The notes: a model not told the origin generated them from the letters alone. A DNA stretch of 64,000 nt from Chaunax sp. Z400 (GCA_037577475.1 CM075186.1:4339501-4403500); one strand, 5' to 3'. Counted from the first letter of the stretch, positions 1 to 13,129 are shown. Program-made: numbers and translations.

Positions 1-376
1 TTTCTTCATTAATAAATTCATGGTTTTGCCAACAAAACATTACAAAATAGTGAAAGTTCCCAGAAATCAACTTGAAATGCTAAATTATATTATTTTGTCC
101 AGAAAGATGCGCTTTAAGATATGCGTCTTTAAATCAAGCGATATGCAGTTTACAGTTATTTTCAGAGAAAAGCAGTATGTAGAATATTTGGCATGTTTAC
201 TTTAAAATTGATTTTAGTGTTGCAGATTAACTTTCATCAGCTAATTGATTATCGGACTAATCCCGTCAATTTGCACCGATTTAAACTCCACACACTCAAA
301 TTACATTTATAATTCAAGTCAATAAAGCTATTCTTATTAGGCTATTACCTCACTCTTTCACTTCCTGTCATGTGGG

Positions 377-378
<2 letters not shown>

Positions 379-462
<84 letters not shown>
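379..462. repeat. (TA)n microsatellite
   Basis: About 80 bases of uninterrupted TA dinucleotide. The short open frame across it on the minus strand (a run of YI dipeptides) is a repeat artefact and not a gene. Confidence 0.95.
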
Positions 463-2001
463 TATTAAAAAAATAAGATTAGGCCTACTTTCAAATTCAT
501 TCTTTCTAAAACATTTTGAGAGGGCACTCAGTAGACTGCATACTGTACCTCCACCAAGGCCCATTAGTCCCTTTTAATTGAATCAGCCCCAAATCCAAAT
601 TCCAAGTAGTGACCTGACAAGTTTCATGAACATTTGTTAAGTAGTTGCTGTGTAGTTGATAAAAATTTAATTTCTAAATCCATTCCTGCCTCTAAAAAGT
701 GCCATGCTAGTAACTTACAATCTATACAGTAAAATGTAGCTCGCACACCTGAACCACCTATGAGTCCATATTGTGTCCACCTTTATTCAGATGTTTATTT
801 AGATGTTTTACACAGGGTGTCACAGATGATCAATGTGACAATAAAGGTATTTCAGCTGTTTTTAAACAGAGTACCTCGGAGTTTCCTTATGATCTTCATG
901 TCTACATGTATCCCTATCAAAAGAGAACCTCCAACAAACTCAGGAAGCGCTCCTATCCTGACATTGTTTAATTTTTATAGACAATTTTTAAATGTCAGAC
1001 TGGTCCACAGGGGCCGATGGGCATATTTTACAAGTACAGAGTAAGTAGTAAGGTCCTGTTTGATGATCGAACCATAAAGTGTGAGTTCATAAAGGTCGAG
1101 CTTTGACTTCACGCAGCAGAAGTTTAAAAGTTGAACAGTGTATGCCCAGGTCTGGATACACAGACATTTTAGGCTAATTAGCTAGTGGCTTCAGGCTAAC
1201 TTAGCAAACAGCTTTTGGCTAACTTGGTTGAGCTGCATGTTTTCATGAGTCTTTGAAAAACTTAAGGATGGAAAAGTAAAACAACCTATTGAGGTTTGAT
1301 TAATCAGAGTCGGCGCGCTCTAAGTTTAGGGGAGCTAAAACCCACCACTGGTTCTGTTTATGCTCTAATTAACTAGATCAAACTTATTACTCTGGCTTTT
1401 CCACCACATCTGGCCTGTTTTCTAAGAATTTCTACCCTTTATGCAACAAATCTTGAATCCTCAAGGTTAAACACATTCCTGGTTTTATTGAAACAAGTGA
1501 AAAATGCTAGTGAGGCAGAGGCGGGGAGCTGTTGTTGCTGCTGGGGGTCTTGTTGGATTTATCAGTATTCAGCCTTTGTGGTGCTTTTTAAGACTGACTG
1601 GCTGGATGTCTCTAGTCTCTCTGCTTGGCAATGAAGCAAAGATGTTACTGTGGAGATGCTGTAGTCCCTGGTTGGCTGCATGTCCACATATGTCCTTTTG
1701 CGTTTGTCTGCTGTTGCCATTTTTGTTGCTTTTATTGTCTGGATAAATCCCCATGACTACTGTCAGCAGCAGGCTTTTAGAGTTCAGAGCTGGAAACTTA
1801 AGCCCTTAATTGAAACTGATTGTCTGAGGTCAGTTTTATGTGTTGAAGGTAAAGCAGAAGGTGAAATATAACCATCCAGCTTGCCAAATAAGCACACAGG
1901 CCTTCCAGAGAAGCCATGGAGCCTCTTTAATGTGAGGCTATACAGTTTCCCCAATCCACAGACTGTTGGCACTGATTTCCGTCAGCAGGAGTGAGCGAGA
2001 G

Positions 2002-2029
2002 CCCCCCCCCCACACACACACACACACAC
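2002..2029. repeat. C-run plus (CA)n microsatellite
   Basis: A run of about nine C is followed by about ten CA units. It sits about 65 bases before the acceptor of rergl exon 2, so it lies inside an intron close to a splice site. Confidence 0.9.
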
Positions 2030-2092
2030 CTGTGAGAGTTTGATGATGTCATGATTCATTTACTTGTTTTTCACTTCATCTGTTTCCTCCAG

Positions 2093-5000
2093 CTGTCCTT
2101 GTGCGGTTCCTGACCAGGCGGTTCATCGGTGAATATGCCTCAAATGCCAGTAAGTTGTTTGATGATGATTGAGGTTTAACTGGGGTTTGATTTTGCGTTT
2201 ATCTTCAGACAACCTGGATGTTGTTATTTAGTCACTTACTGATGTGTACATCTCACCTGAGCATTCATGAGATCAACATCCAGGATAACATTTGTATACA
2301 TCATAATAAAAATGATTACAGCTTTAAAGATTTAAACACGCTATTTGCTATTTAATGGTTTTTCACATTTTAGCAAATGAATGAATGAATGAATATTATT
2401 CCATTTTTGTATGGAACAAGCTTTTCCATTTGCAACAACACTGACATATATAATAATTATAGAGGTGAGGCGAACGTGTAGCACGAACGTGGTCTCTTAT
2501 TAACCAGCAACAGAGCAACATTAGTTTTTATCTGGAGCTGTGTTTCCAGCCAATATTTAATCAGCTTTAAGCTCAGTTTTTATCTCCAGCTTGAGTCAAA
2601 TATCTGGCTCTACATTTGTTAAATCTTCTACTTTGATAATAGTAATGATAATGGTGAGAATGAACTAAAACAATAGAGTCTGGGGCTGGAAAACAAAAAT
2701 CAATGAGCTGAAAGATGCCAACATGCTGTGTAGAGCTGAGCGGACCCTTAGAGTCAGCTGTACCTTCACCAAAGAGGTTATGTTTTCACGTTTTGTTTGT
2801 CTGTTGGTTGGTTTGTTGGTTTGTTAGCAGGATTATGCAAAAAGAGTGGATAGATTTTTTTTTTGGGTGCACATCCTGATAAAGAGGGAGGTTCAGTCAT
2901 TTTTTCCCCATTTCTTTAACATTGTGAGATAAGGCTTTTTTTCCATAATCATGCAAAAACTATGGAACCAGTTTCCACAAACCCTGTGGAGGGGTGGGGC
3001 ATGGGGTCAGATAGGAACACATTACATTTTGGATCCAATCATTTTTTTCATATCTTTCCTTAACATTATGAAATAGGCCATTTTATTTAACAATTTCCCC
3101 AATCACGAAAAAAACTATAGAACTTATTAAAACTTTCCAGAGGGGTGGGGCATGGACCAGGTAAACTAACCAGACATGTAGGATTATTCGTCCTTTGCGG
3201 AGGTGTGCACTCTGAGGTCATTCTAGTTAGACCTGGGTTTGTCACTGCAAGCCACACCTTTCACATGAAACATAATTCAGGCATTGTTAATACAATTGAC
3301 TAAATATTGCATGATGCAGCTTTAAATGCAAAAATAAGTCAAACTCAAGACAAAGCTGAACATGGAGAAAGATGAAAAGGCAACAATTAAACTGATTAAA
3401 GAAACTGACATAGAATTGGAAACACAGAAAGAATTATTGCATTAATATTACTGTAATCTATTTTTGACTGCTTCTCATCCTCTTACAGATTCCCTCTACC
3501 ATAAGAGGCTCTCAATCGATGGCAGACAGCTGAATCTGAAAGTCTTTGACCCCTGCTCTCAGGTTGAACTCATCACTAACACACCTAATGTTTTAATATT
3601 TTCTCACAACTAACAGGGTTCTAGTTGGACTCCAAACTTTCCTGTTTTGGGTTCTTTGGTTTCCTCCTACATTTCATCAGGTGGACTGGAAATCTAGTCA
3701 AAAACCTGTCTGGTCTTCAGTCTACTGAAGCTGCAGCACATGTCCCTGACCTTGAACGAACCGATATTGACTCTAGGGCCGACACGTGTACAATTTGCAC
3801 AGTACTTCAAATTGGGATTTAAAGGGTATTTGAGAATATCCTGAGGCGATGTGTGCCAATGGCTGTCTCTTTGAAGAAAAGGCCCATATAACCATCATAC
3901 GCTCTTTCAGCATGACTAAAGACCTGAGAGGCCTTTTACTACTAAGTTAGTATTTTATTGGAATACCCCTCTTCTCTGCAGAACAAGAGCCAGTCATTGT
4001 GTTTGTTGGTTAAACTCACACCATTCTTTCAAAAGAAAAGTCGATGTCTCACCCCTCTGACCTGAACTGCTAAAAGAGACTCTGTGTGAGTTTTTTTTAG
4101 TGCTGAGGCGTCGCTTTTGAACATTCAAACATGTCCTCGGGCCTCTTGTTCTTCCTGCACAGGCCATTTCTGCTCAAGGTTGCTAAAGCCTGTTCCATCT
4201 GTCCTATTTTCGGTCCGCACATGTCTGCATGTTGGTGTTCTGGGTAATAGCAGCCGTAAAAATAAATCTGGTACAACACAAATGCAGGGACAACAGAATT
4301 TATTATTGTGAGAAATTCCACCTGGAATAGCTTTTTAATGTAATTCATGAAAACTAAAAGCTACTCCAGGAATAAAAATGACTAAGAACAATGTGTTTGT
4401 TTCGTGCCGTAACAATTTACCTCCGTGAAAAAGGGAGTAATCAGCATCCATTATTTTTAGGCTTGTTTCTAGACACTTTAATTCATTTAAGTTTGGTTTG
4501 GCAGTTTGAATTATCTGATAACGGGACAACAAAAAAGGGCTGTTGTTATGGTTACCAGCAGAGGTACTGGCCAAAATACCAAATGGCCAGTGAGCCAACC
4601 TGAATTTATTATGCTCAGTGTGATACCAAAATAAAAGCATGTGTTGCCCTTGACAGGGCTCAGAGGCCAGGTGTATCCTGGAGGAGCCGGTGGATTGGGC
4701 AGATGGCTTCGTGGTGGTGTACAACATCAGTGACCGCACTTCCTTCATCAACGCCAAGAACATCCTGCGGCAGATTCGCGAGGCGCGCATGGACAGCTGC
4801 AAAGGGTCAGAAGCACGATGAGGTCGTTCTTTTCTAAAGGGACTTTGACAGTGGACAGAAGTTAATGGTGCAGCAGTGCAGCAAACTATTTCCAGAAACT
4901 GTGAGCTGGATGAGGTTAAATGAACCGTATCCTACACTGAGGCAAAACAGTTTCTGCAAATATTTTCTCTAATTTGCTTTGGGGGTCTCTACATTAAGAT

Positions 5001-5683
5001 TTGGGTTAAATCGTATAAACAATGTCTATTATATGAAGCATTAAAATAAAAGTTTGTTCCAGTAAAATTAAAGTTTATTATAAATTGACATACTATTTTT
5101 CTGTATTCTGTATATGCAGCATTTATTATGTTTTTTTAGCTGCATTATGATATTAAATGACATATTTTAGATGCTGCAGGCATCATCTTATAATTACTTC
5201 AGAATATGATTTAGCGTCTTTCAAACCTTGGGATCTTGACTACAGAATAAAATCTCCATTTTTTTTCAGCAGGGTTGTTGAAGCGATTTAATATATAATT
5301 ACTCCTCAGCAGAGAGTCATTTTTCAGGGAACTGATGCTTTATTGCTTCCACTTCCTCTTCGTCTCACCCGTCCACTATGACGCATCTCTGTTTCAGGGA
5401 GACGGAGGTTCCTGTGTGTCTGGTGGGAAACAAGCAGGACCTGTGTCACGCCCGGCAGGTGTGTGAGGACGAGGGCCGCTGCCTGGCTCAGGAGAACCGC
5501 TGTCACTTCCAGGAGGTCTCAGCAGCCGAAAGCTACCAGGACATCGCCAACCTCTTCACCCAACTCATCCGGCAGGTGATGGAGCACCTGAAGTACAGAG
5601 CCGACAAACGGCGCTACAGCGGCTCCAAATCTATGGCCAAGCTCATCAACAATGTGTTTGGCAAGAGGAGGAAGTCGGTGTGA
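2093..5683 (+). CDS. rergl: RERG/Ras-like small GTPase RERGL (partial, exons 2-5)
   Basis: A Ras-superfamily GTPase of the RERG-like subfamily. The cellular role is poorly defined. Coding exons: 2093-2149, 3489-3562, 4657-4805 and 5398-5683, all with AG/GT borders and consistent phases, giving 187 residues plus the stop. Visible landmarks in order are VRFLTRRFIGEYASN (switch I region), KVFDPCSQ in place of the Ras DTAGQE G3 motif, WADGFVVVYNISDRTSF, the G4 motif NKQD, the G5-like EVSAAES, and the basic tail SMAKLINNVFGKRRKSV. No CAAX prenylation box is present. The degenerate G3 and the tail match what I know of vertebrate RERGL rather than RERG itself. The first exon with the P-loop was not found, so the gene is incomplete here; about 17 residues are missing compared with the human protein. 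A shorter reading starting at an internal Met is unlikely, because the splice phases require an upstream exon. Confidence 0.9.
2760..3229 (+). repeat. Dispersed teleost repeat, near complete
   Basis: It starts at an 'accaaagaggttatg'-like end, contains the 'ggattatgcaaaaa' and 'cattgtgagataaggc' blocks, and ends 'ttgcggaggtgtgcactctg..attctagtt'. This layout is one I recognise as a high-copy fish repeat, and related fragments recur in this window at 25445-25550 (minus), 27211-27252 and 29990-30300. It has no coding capacity. Its class is not certain; a non-autonomous DNA element or SINE-like repeat is possible. It lies in rergl intron 2. Confidence 0.55.
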
Positions 5684-8600
5684 TGGTGATCAGCTGGAGG
5701 GACTGGGTTGCTGTGTGCCGACCCATGTCAAAGGGAACTGGAGGTTGACGGGTCTAAAACTGTTTTGCACACACACACCAGTCCTAATATTAACCCTGAG
5801 CTCACGCTGTGAGGATTGTGGATGGCAGATGGGAAGATAAGGATGGTGTCTGTGGGTCCGCAGTTACATTTACAGGCCAATATTAACCCTGAAGGGCAGA
5901 GGTCCTCAGCCTGGGGGTCAGAACCCTAAGAAGGGGTTGCAGGATGATTCACTTAATTGATTAACATGACATTTTGTCTTCAAATATAAAACAAATAAAT
6001 AAGAAAACCATTTTCCCGCCCACTGCCAATAAAGAGTTCAAGTATTAATACCACTTAATATAGGAAAGTATTAACAATGAAATATCTTTTTTTTCTATTT
6101 AAAGGCCTTGCAAAACCACACAGGATGCTAATAATGCTTAATCATGTAAGGTCATTAAACTACATTACAGGAATGATAAAAGGGTAAATTGTCCTTCCCA
6201 GGTGCAACTATGCTGCAACGTAAATGTCAATCATGTGCGCAGGTGTACCCAGGGTGTGGGAGGTATTTTATCAACAAGGTAGATTTCTCACAAAGTACTT
6301 CTTATTGCTCGTTGTTACTTTCAGCATCTTGTTGCAGTTTGTAATGTGGGGAAAAATGCGTCTTCAGTTCAGCGTCGTGCAGCCTCTGCAGGTTTTATGA
6401 CGTTTTTAAGGGAAAAAGACAGTTCTGATGCATCTTACTGACACTTAAAACTTTATAGATATATACAGTATATTAATATGTTTTCCCAGTTATGTTACTC
6501 TTCAGAAGCCATAGTGTTTTACTATAGTTGATAACAGTTCTGTTGATTTTATACTATCTAAGGTAAACGTGATTAAAGGCATCACTGAAAATCCATTCAC
6601 CAGTGAAATAATGTATGTATCCATTTCGTATTGTGTATATATCATTTATTTCTTTGGTCTTTTCGCAGATACAGAATAATAAAAAAAATATCAAAATGTG
6701 TCTTTCAAACATAAAACTTTATAAATCCTGCTAACACACCAATTAAGAGCATGACCTCATTTAATGCTTCGCTGTTGTTCTTTTTAAACCCATAGCTGAA
6801 AAGAATGACTGTGCCACACATTGTGAAAATAATTAATTTGTATGTTTTGAGGATGAACGTTCCTTTTGTAAACACTGTAAAAACATTGGATGTTCCACAG
6901 GAAATTAAAGTTAAGCATTGTATAATAAGATGGCCCGTTTTAGCTCCTCATATGGGGATTTGAGATCTGTTTTAATTAGAGGAGGATAAAGAGGAGTGGA
7001 GACATTTCTTTTAAGCCCTCAGTTGTGGGTAATTACTGGAAGTAGCTGCTTTGGAGGCAGGAGAAGTGATAAATGCACCAGTTTACTCTGAATTATGGCC
7101 TCTAAAACAAACAAACGTTCCTGAAGTAACCACTAGATGGCAGCAGGGTTGTAAAAACTTGATAATGATGTATTCTTTTCCCCTCCTTGTTAATGACTTT
7201 CCTGCTCATTGAACTTTACCTACACAGTGAATCAGTTCAAATTAAAGAGATAAAAAGTGAACAATGACATGGAAAAAATTTAAATTACTTTTTTTAAATT
7301 AAAATTTGAAATGACTTTTGTTGGAAAACCAATAATAGAACTCCTCTTTTGGTGATGGTGTTGGAGAACGCTGTTTGACCGATCGCTCTCTGATATGATC
7401 AAAGAGCAACTTCAATTACAAAAATGCTCATAATGTTTTTGGCAATCTCTTGCCAGCATTAAATAATATTTAATTTTTTTTAAAGCAAAGCCCAAAATAT
7501 AAGAAAATTATCTGCCATTTTTAAAACTGTACTGCACTATTATCTCTTCTTTTTTTTCTTTTTTTTTTACAAATGTTAAGTATTGGAGTCTTCCCACAAA
7601 ACTCTTCCCAGGACCATGAGTTGGTCTGTCTGTCTTTCCCATACATTTATTCTGATTATCCTCAGGTACCTCCAGACCTGATTCTCCTCCATTTCTATTG
7701 GACATTTTGATTCTTGGCTTATATTTGTCTGACAATGTACATTTTAAGGTAAAGAATGAACCTTCAAGCTCCACTTTTAACAAACAGATTGCAGGCACCA
7801 AATCAGCATCATGTTTACCCAGAAAGGTTCAGATAAAACACAGTAAAGTGTAGCTTTTACATAAGACAGAAGATTTCTTGAAATCTGGCATCTTATATAA
7901 ATTAAATCAATTCGTATTTTTGATAAAATTATCTCTTTTGATTGGTCAGTGCCTCTTTCACACACTGAAGTAGTGATTATTTGGTGAAGAGCAGACAGGA
8001 AGAACTGCAGCCTCCTCATGTTCATCATCATTGCAGCACAGGTGGCAAATAAAAGCTTGATCTCTGCAGGAGTCATTTTGGCAGTTTGTGGAATCAATGA
8101 ATGAAGCAAACATCATAAGGTTATTATTTCAACAGTCCTCTCACTGAAAGTCCTCCATCCATCTTACTCGTTTGAATACAAAGAGGAATCCTTTCATGCT
8201 ATCTTGCATGATGCATGCAAATGTATGTTTTTGGTTTTTAAACCAATGAAACCTGACATTTTCAGAGAGATGCATTTCTACTCTCTGTACGGTTCATGGA
8301 AGAAGAACAATCGTGCAGGAAGACATGCATTTTACATTTCCAGCAGCAGCAGCAGTTTGCTTTGTATAGACAGAGGAACTGGGTGGTTGGCGGGAGAAGC
8401 CGTAACCGCTGTGGCTGAACAGAAAGACAGAGCTCCAAATACACAGACTGAACTAAAAATCATGGAAAAAGACATCAGAGTGCCACCCACTGAGTTTGAC
8501 TGACAGGTCATTTCTGGAGAGAGCAGTGCTGAGACACAACGGACATCAGCAATTAATAACAAAGTTGTCAGGAACACAAACATTAAATAACACAAAGAAA

Positions 8601-9950
8601 GTGTCAGTCTGTGCAAAATTAATTGTAACTGTAATTCGAACGCCTGTCCCTGTTCGTCTCAACTATCCAATTATTTTTAAGAGAGATGAGGAGTGCAGAC
8701 GGACGGAGACAAAAAACCTCCAAGCGTGGCCTTGTAGCTTCAGGTCAGTGATCTTATTTGGCCCCTGTGTGGAGGAAGAATTGGTTTTGGCTCGGCTGAG
8801 GATAATCATCCGAACCAAGGGGACTGGATGCTGCCGGGACGCCGCGAGAGCCAATCAGAAAGCCCATCGATCAGTTCCCCTTAATCTCACAGCTGGTGAG
8901 CACATCCCCACTAAAACTCCGCAGCTCTGTCAGACTGAAAGGGGATTGGACGGCTTCCAGAGGCTTGAACCTCCACTGAAAATGGATCCCTGTAAGAGGT
9001 GGAGGAGTTTGTCTACAGCATCAGATGGTGCTTCGCTCTGTTCTCAGCTTTCTGAAGGCTGCAATCCTGTCTGCAAAAATAAATAGTTAAAGATGTTTAG
9101 TCTCACTGAAAATCTCATTTTACCTCAAAAATATGGAAATAATATCTCAGTGTGGTTGAATAACAGTTTGTTTCCAATTCAGAAAGCACACAGGTGGAAT
9201 TATGCTGACTGAAACATATGTTTTATTCTTATAATCACAGGGAAAACATCGTTTATCTGAACACGAGCCTCTAAGAGTTGCTGGAGGGGACATTTTTTAC
9301 CATGTACTGTGTGTCCCGCTGCATGAGTGCACACAGTGATTGCTTGCTGGATATACTGTATATGTGGTGCATCTGAGGAGTTGGTTTCTGAAATGAGTCA
9401 CTCTGAAAGATGTGATGCCTCCTCTGTGAAGAGAGGAAAAGTCACATTTTGATTTTGTTGAATGAGCATCACGAGGACACATTCTTGATGCTTTTATTAA
9501 ACATTTACTTTTTGGAGCGATGAATGAATCATATGTAACCCTCTTCACGTGTTGTATGAATTGGTCAGGGTCACCTCAGGGTCCTGCCGTCTGCTGTTAC
9601 ACTGAATGCGACGTTCTGCTGTCTGTGCACTGAATGCTGTTTTGTACGTTTTGGTATCTTTTTTCAGTGATGCTGCCAAAACTCTGCAAACAGGCTCTTG
9701 TTATAAGATGCTGAATCCTGACTTCACATTATAATGAAAGAGAAGAATGAACATGTGTCTCAAATATTGTTGAAATGAGGCACAAAGACAGGAAAATGGC
9801 CACAGGCACAACAACAGGTACCAACAGGTAAGCTTACTACTGATATAATATTCCTTGTCTAGTTTTTTTTTATGTCTCTCCACTTCATTTCGTTATAAAT
9901 ATTAGAAAAATCTACTACAGAAGCTTTTCCTAAACTCCTGCCTGTGTCCT
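5684..9950. other. rergl 3' flank, no gene recognised
   Basis: Beyond the rergl 3' UTR this 4.3 kb has no recognisable exon or protein family. A 196-residue open frame at 8496-9086 (+) has no motif I know, and its overlapping frames show no better signal. Two stretches, about 6930-7110 and about 8640-8950, are less AT-rich than their surroundings and could be conserved non-coding sequence, but I cannot test that here. There is a short CAG run at about 8341-8356. Confidence 0.4.
5994..6033 (+). other. Candidate rergl polyadenylation signals
   Basis: AATAAA occurs at 5994-5999 and again at 6028-6033, 311 and 345 bases after the rergl stop. Either could end the transcript. AT-rich sequence makes chance matches common. 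Confidence 0.35.
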
Positions 9951-9954
9951 ACCC

Positions 9955-10080
9955 TATCTCAGAACACATGTCTCTCATTCTGGCCTCCATTCATTGGCTC
10001 CTGGTGCGTTTTAGGACCCAATCTTTAGAAGATCTTTAAATGGGTCAGCACCATCTTATATCTCTGACCTCTTACAAATG
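9955..10080 (+). pseudogene. LINE reverse-transcriptase relic (CR1/L2-like 3' end)
   Basis: Read on the plus strand, the conceptual translation contains SLILASIHWLLVRFR and, after a stop and frame change, GSAPSYL. This is the well-known 'LASLHWLPVxFRI...LNGLAPSYLSDLL' block near the C-terminus of many fish CR1/L2-type LINE reverse transcriptases. It is very short, contains stops, and is certainly dead. The exact clade is uncertain. Confidence 0.6.
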
Positions 10081-10089
10081 TGGCCGTCG

Positions 10090-10320
10090 TAGAGAAGTGA
10101 AATGGCATTAATCATTCAAATCTGATCAATTAAAAAGTGAATTTGCACCCGTACCCACATCTGCCTAAAAATGTATTCAAGTCTTCCTTGAGTTGATTAA
10201 ATTTACCCACCGATTCAAAATCTGTTGACAACTTTTTGGGATATGTTGTGGACAAACAGACAACAAATGTGGGCGATCACATAACCTCCAGTTCTCCTTG
10301 GCGGAGGTAATTAGCAACTG
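10090..10320. repeat. Dispersed repeat ending in 'gcgatcacataacctcc'
   Basis: It shares with 14840-15055 the ordered blocks 'aatttgcacccgtacc..atctgcc', 'tcttcctt', 'aatc(t/c)g(t/a)tgacaactt/gcttct', 'acagacaa' and 'gggcgatcacataacctcc'. The two copies are about 4.7 kb apart in the same orientation and have diverged substantially. No coding capacity. Confidence 0.6.
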
Positions 10321-10849
10321 ATGTAATTAGCTTTGCAGATATTTGGTCATAAACTTAATTATTAGACAAACTAAAATCTTAATGTGGTGATGATGGAACC
10401 ACAGGAAAACTTGAATGAATGTCTGCACATGTTGTAGTTTTTGAGATTTTCCAGTCTGACTGACAGATGATGACCTCATCACGATGCTGTCCGTTCAGAA
10501 AATTCAGAAAATAACTATCTAGTGCAGTGTTTTTACTTACATCTCTTTATTCTGGCTCGAGATATGTTTGACATCCTGAATTTAGCATTTGAAAATAAAA
10601 TCGAATAACGACATGCTGAAATATAAATGGTATAAAAAATATGATTAAATAACAGTTTTCCTCCTTTGAGTCTGACAAGAAGTGCCAGGCTGTGGGTTCA
10701 CATCCTGAACCAGATGTCCTTGCTGCCTCACATTTCAGCAGTTTTCGTATATTCCTTCCTCTAAAATCAGCTGTTACTGTGTGAAATGGCCTGGCCTCCT
10801 CGTGGCGTTACATCTGACAAACATCCCCTCCACTAAACAACGCCTATTT

Positions 10850-11420
10850 TTGTCTCTGCATGCCATTTTCACACCAAGGAAATGATGGCAAGGCAAGAAG
10901 CAGCAGATGGCCAAAAAGGCTTCCTATTTTAACAGACTGCTAATTAGGCTGGAGCTCTTACCACGGCTCACCTTTAATGTCAGCCAGACTGCTTTGAGTG
11001 CAATTAGCCTAATGGGGTCCGGGCCTGTGAATAATAGCTTGTAATGTTAGGTCTGGGCCAGCCATTGAATGGGAGTTTATGCGCGTCAAAATAAAGGACA
11101 AGAGGGGTCGCAGCTTGGATCCATTTATCACCACAGCTGATGGAGGATGAGACAGTAACCATTATTACTCAGAGAAACTATTTAATTAGATGCATTAATA
11201 ATTGAACTAATTAGCTCCCATGTGTCTCCTGAATGAAGAGGGAACCCGGAGCTTCACTTGCACCTCATCAGCTGATTAATTAGTCTGTTGATCGTTAGCT
11301 GTCTTGACGGCCTATATGTGATCAGATGAGAGGGCGGATAATGAGGGAATTGTCGGTCGATGGTGCTGGTTAATTAGTGTGACCTGATCCAGGGGCCATG
11401 TTAGAACAGTTGTTTATGCC
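10850..11420. promoter_or_regulatory. Candidate homeodomain-rich enhancer
   Basis: The core motif TAATTA occurs at 10941, 11183, 11208, 11277 and 11371, with additional near-matches (CAATTAG, CTAATGG, TTAATAATT). Five exact sites in about 440 bases is roughly ten times more than base composition predicts. The region is free of obvious repeats and has a more even base composition than its flanks. It lies about 5 kb upstream of lmo1, a developmental regulator. An enhancer role is inferred and conservation was not tested. Confidence 0.35.
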
Positions 11421-12150
11421 ACAGCTTCTAATGAGGAGGATTTCGGGTTGGGTGATCTATTTGGAAGCAGGCTGTTTATGGACTGGACTGATCACTGGCC
11501 TTGAATACCCCGAAGAAAGTCACTATAATGTTCCAATAATCTATGACTATAGAGACCAATGATACATGTGTTCTACTCAGTATTACCTTTAAATAAGGAC
11601 CTTATTTTTGGTATTTTGTTTCCTAAATCCTCATTATGATGACTTACAGCAGGGCTAGGACTCCACTTTGGGCTCCAAGGCCGTGTAGATTTCATCTATG
11701 GTATTCCTACAGTGTTTTTATAATACTACAAGGACTTGGTCTGTGGTAGGTCTAAGTATAGCCTTGCTGTTTTTAGCTGGTTTCATCTCCAGTATAAATA
11801 GATCTTCAGGACTTATGTATAGGATATAGGCCTGGTAGTTTTACAATTTAGGCCTATAGTGATTTTATCCTATTCTTAAAATATTCCTACAAGAACTATG
11901 TTGTAATCTGTCTTCTAGTGACTTTATAATGACCCAGAGCTGCTCAGTAGTGTAGTCTTTTTAAATCATCTCCTATAATCCTACTTATGTTATTTAAATG
12001 AACATTTGAATCTACTTTGAGAATTGCCCAAAATATTTTTAGTGTTTTTTTTTTTCATCCCTACCATCATATGGTAGGGATACTCATTCAAGGATCTTTA
12101 TGGTAAATAGGCCTGAGTTTATTGTAAGCCGGTGGTTTAGCATCTCCAAG
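11421..12150. other. Intergenic, no gene recognised
   Basis: Ordinary AT-rich sequence. The only structure I see is a short inverted repeat at about 12058-12079 (atccctaccat / atggtaggga) just before the Tc1-like relic, which could be a chance hairpin or an old element end. Confidence 0.4.
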
Positions 12151-12710
12151 ACATTCACCACTGCTGACCCAAAAGCACAAGAAAAGTGGGCTCCAGTAGC
12201 TCAGAACCATCTAGATAAGAGGATTCTGTTCTGAGGAGGGATGAAACAACTTTTGGGGCCTATGGATCAGCGGATCTGAAGGTGGCTCAGTGATGCTCTG
12301 GGGCTGCTTTGCTTTCTCAGATACTGGAAACCTGCAGCGTGTAGAGGGTAAGATGGATTCCATCAGGTATCAGGAGATCCTAGAAGAACACGTCTCACCA
12401 TCTATGAGGAAACTGAAGCTTGGACGTCATTGGACGTTCCAAAAGGATAATGATCCTAAGCGGACCTTAAAGTCCACCAAGGCTTGGTTTCAAAAGCAGT
12501 CCTGGATCAAGAGTGACTGTCATAGTCACCTGACTTGAATCCCATATAAAATCTCTGGTGGGATTTGAAGAAGGTGGTTGCAGCAGGAGGCCTTTGTCCA
12601 TGAGGAATGGGCTAAGATTCCCCAGGAACGCTGTCAGAAGCTGGAGTCTGGATATGCATCACGTTTGCAGCAGGTCATAGCAGCTAAAGGGTCTACAAAG
12701 AACTAAAGAT
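12150..12710 (+). pseudogene. Tc1/mariner-type transposase relic
   Basis: A frame open from 12290 to 12538 carries the Tc1 transposase core: MLWGCFAFSDTGNL and, further on, FQKDNDPKRTLK, the block holding the second catalytic Asp of the DDE triad. The frame then breaks. The expected SPDLNPIENLWWDLKK block appears in another frame near 12529-12575, and there its catalytic Glu codon is a TAA stop. The upstream part (about 12160-12290) resembles the start of the catalytic domain but is not open. A decayed tail runs to about 12920. The element is a non-functional fossil, and its terminal inverted repeats were not recognised. Confidence 0.85.
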
Positions 12711-13129
12711 GCTTGTTATTAAGGGTTGAATCATTTTGAGACTGCAGTAATCAGTTAAAATAACATTTAGTTTTATATTTAGGAAAAACATCTGTAAAAT
12801 CTGTTGTATTGATCTATTTAAGCTGTTTTTGTTTGGTTTGGTTTGGTTATTGCAAACAGCTGATAAATAATATATTTTTCCAATAAACCTAATAAACAAT
12901 GGGTGTTGAATAATTTAGCTTCCGAGTGCACATATATATCATAGGCCTGGTATTTATTTAATTATGTTTACTTTGTAGCTTCTTTATCCTTTACCTTGTC
13001 GTTATAATATTTCTATTAAATTTAAGGACTCATGGTTCTATAGCAAGATCTGCTACTCCTATAATATTCTTATATCCTAATAATCCTTCAAAAACCACCA
13101 GGATACTTTAGTCGGCGATAAGTTTTCAG

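Larger units (their letters stand above)
1..2092. other. Flank or intron upstream of rergl exon 2
   Basis: No coding exon is recognised here. This stretch must be rergl intron or 5' flank, because exon 2 starts inside a codon and needs an upstream donor. I looked for the P-loop exon (a short glycine-rich GxxxxGKS stretch ending in a GT donor) and did not find a convincing one, so it is probably left of the window. The stretch holds a TA microsatellite, a C/CA tract just before exon 2, and a fragment at about 545-660 that resembles part of a dispersed fish repeat. The rest is AT-rich with no structure I can name. Confidence 0.5.

Noticed and set aside
4335..4802. 155-residue minus-strand frame
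   Set aside because: It overlaps rergl exon 4 in antisense. The plus strand has the real Ras-like coding sequence.
8496..9086. 196-residue open frame
   Set aside because: No protein family is recognised, and the overlapping frames in the same stretch look equally random.
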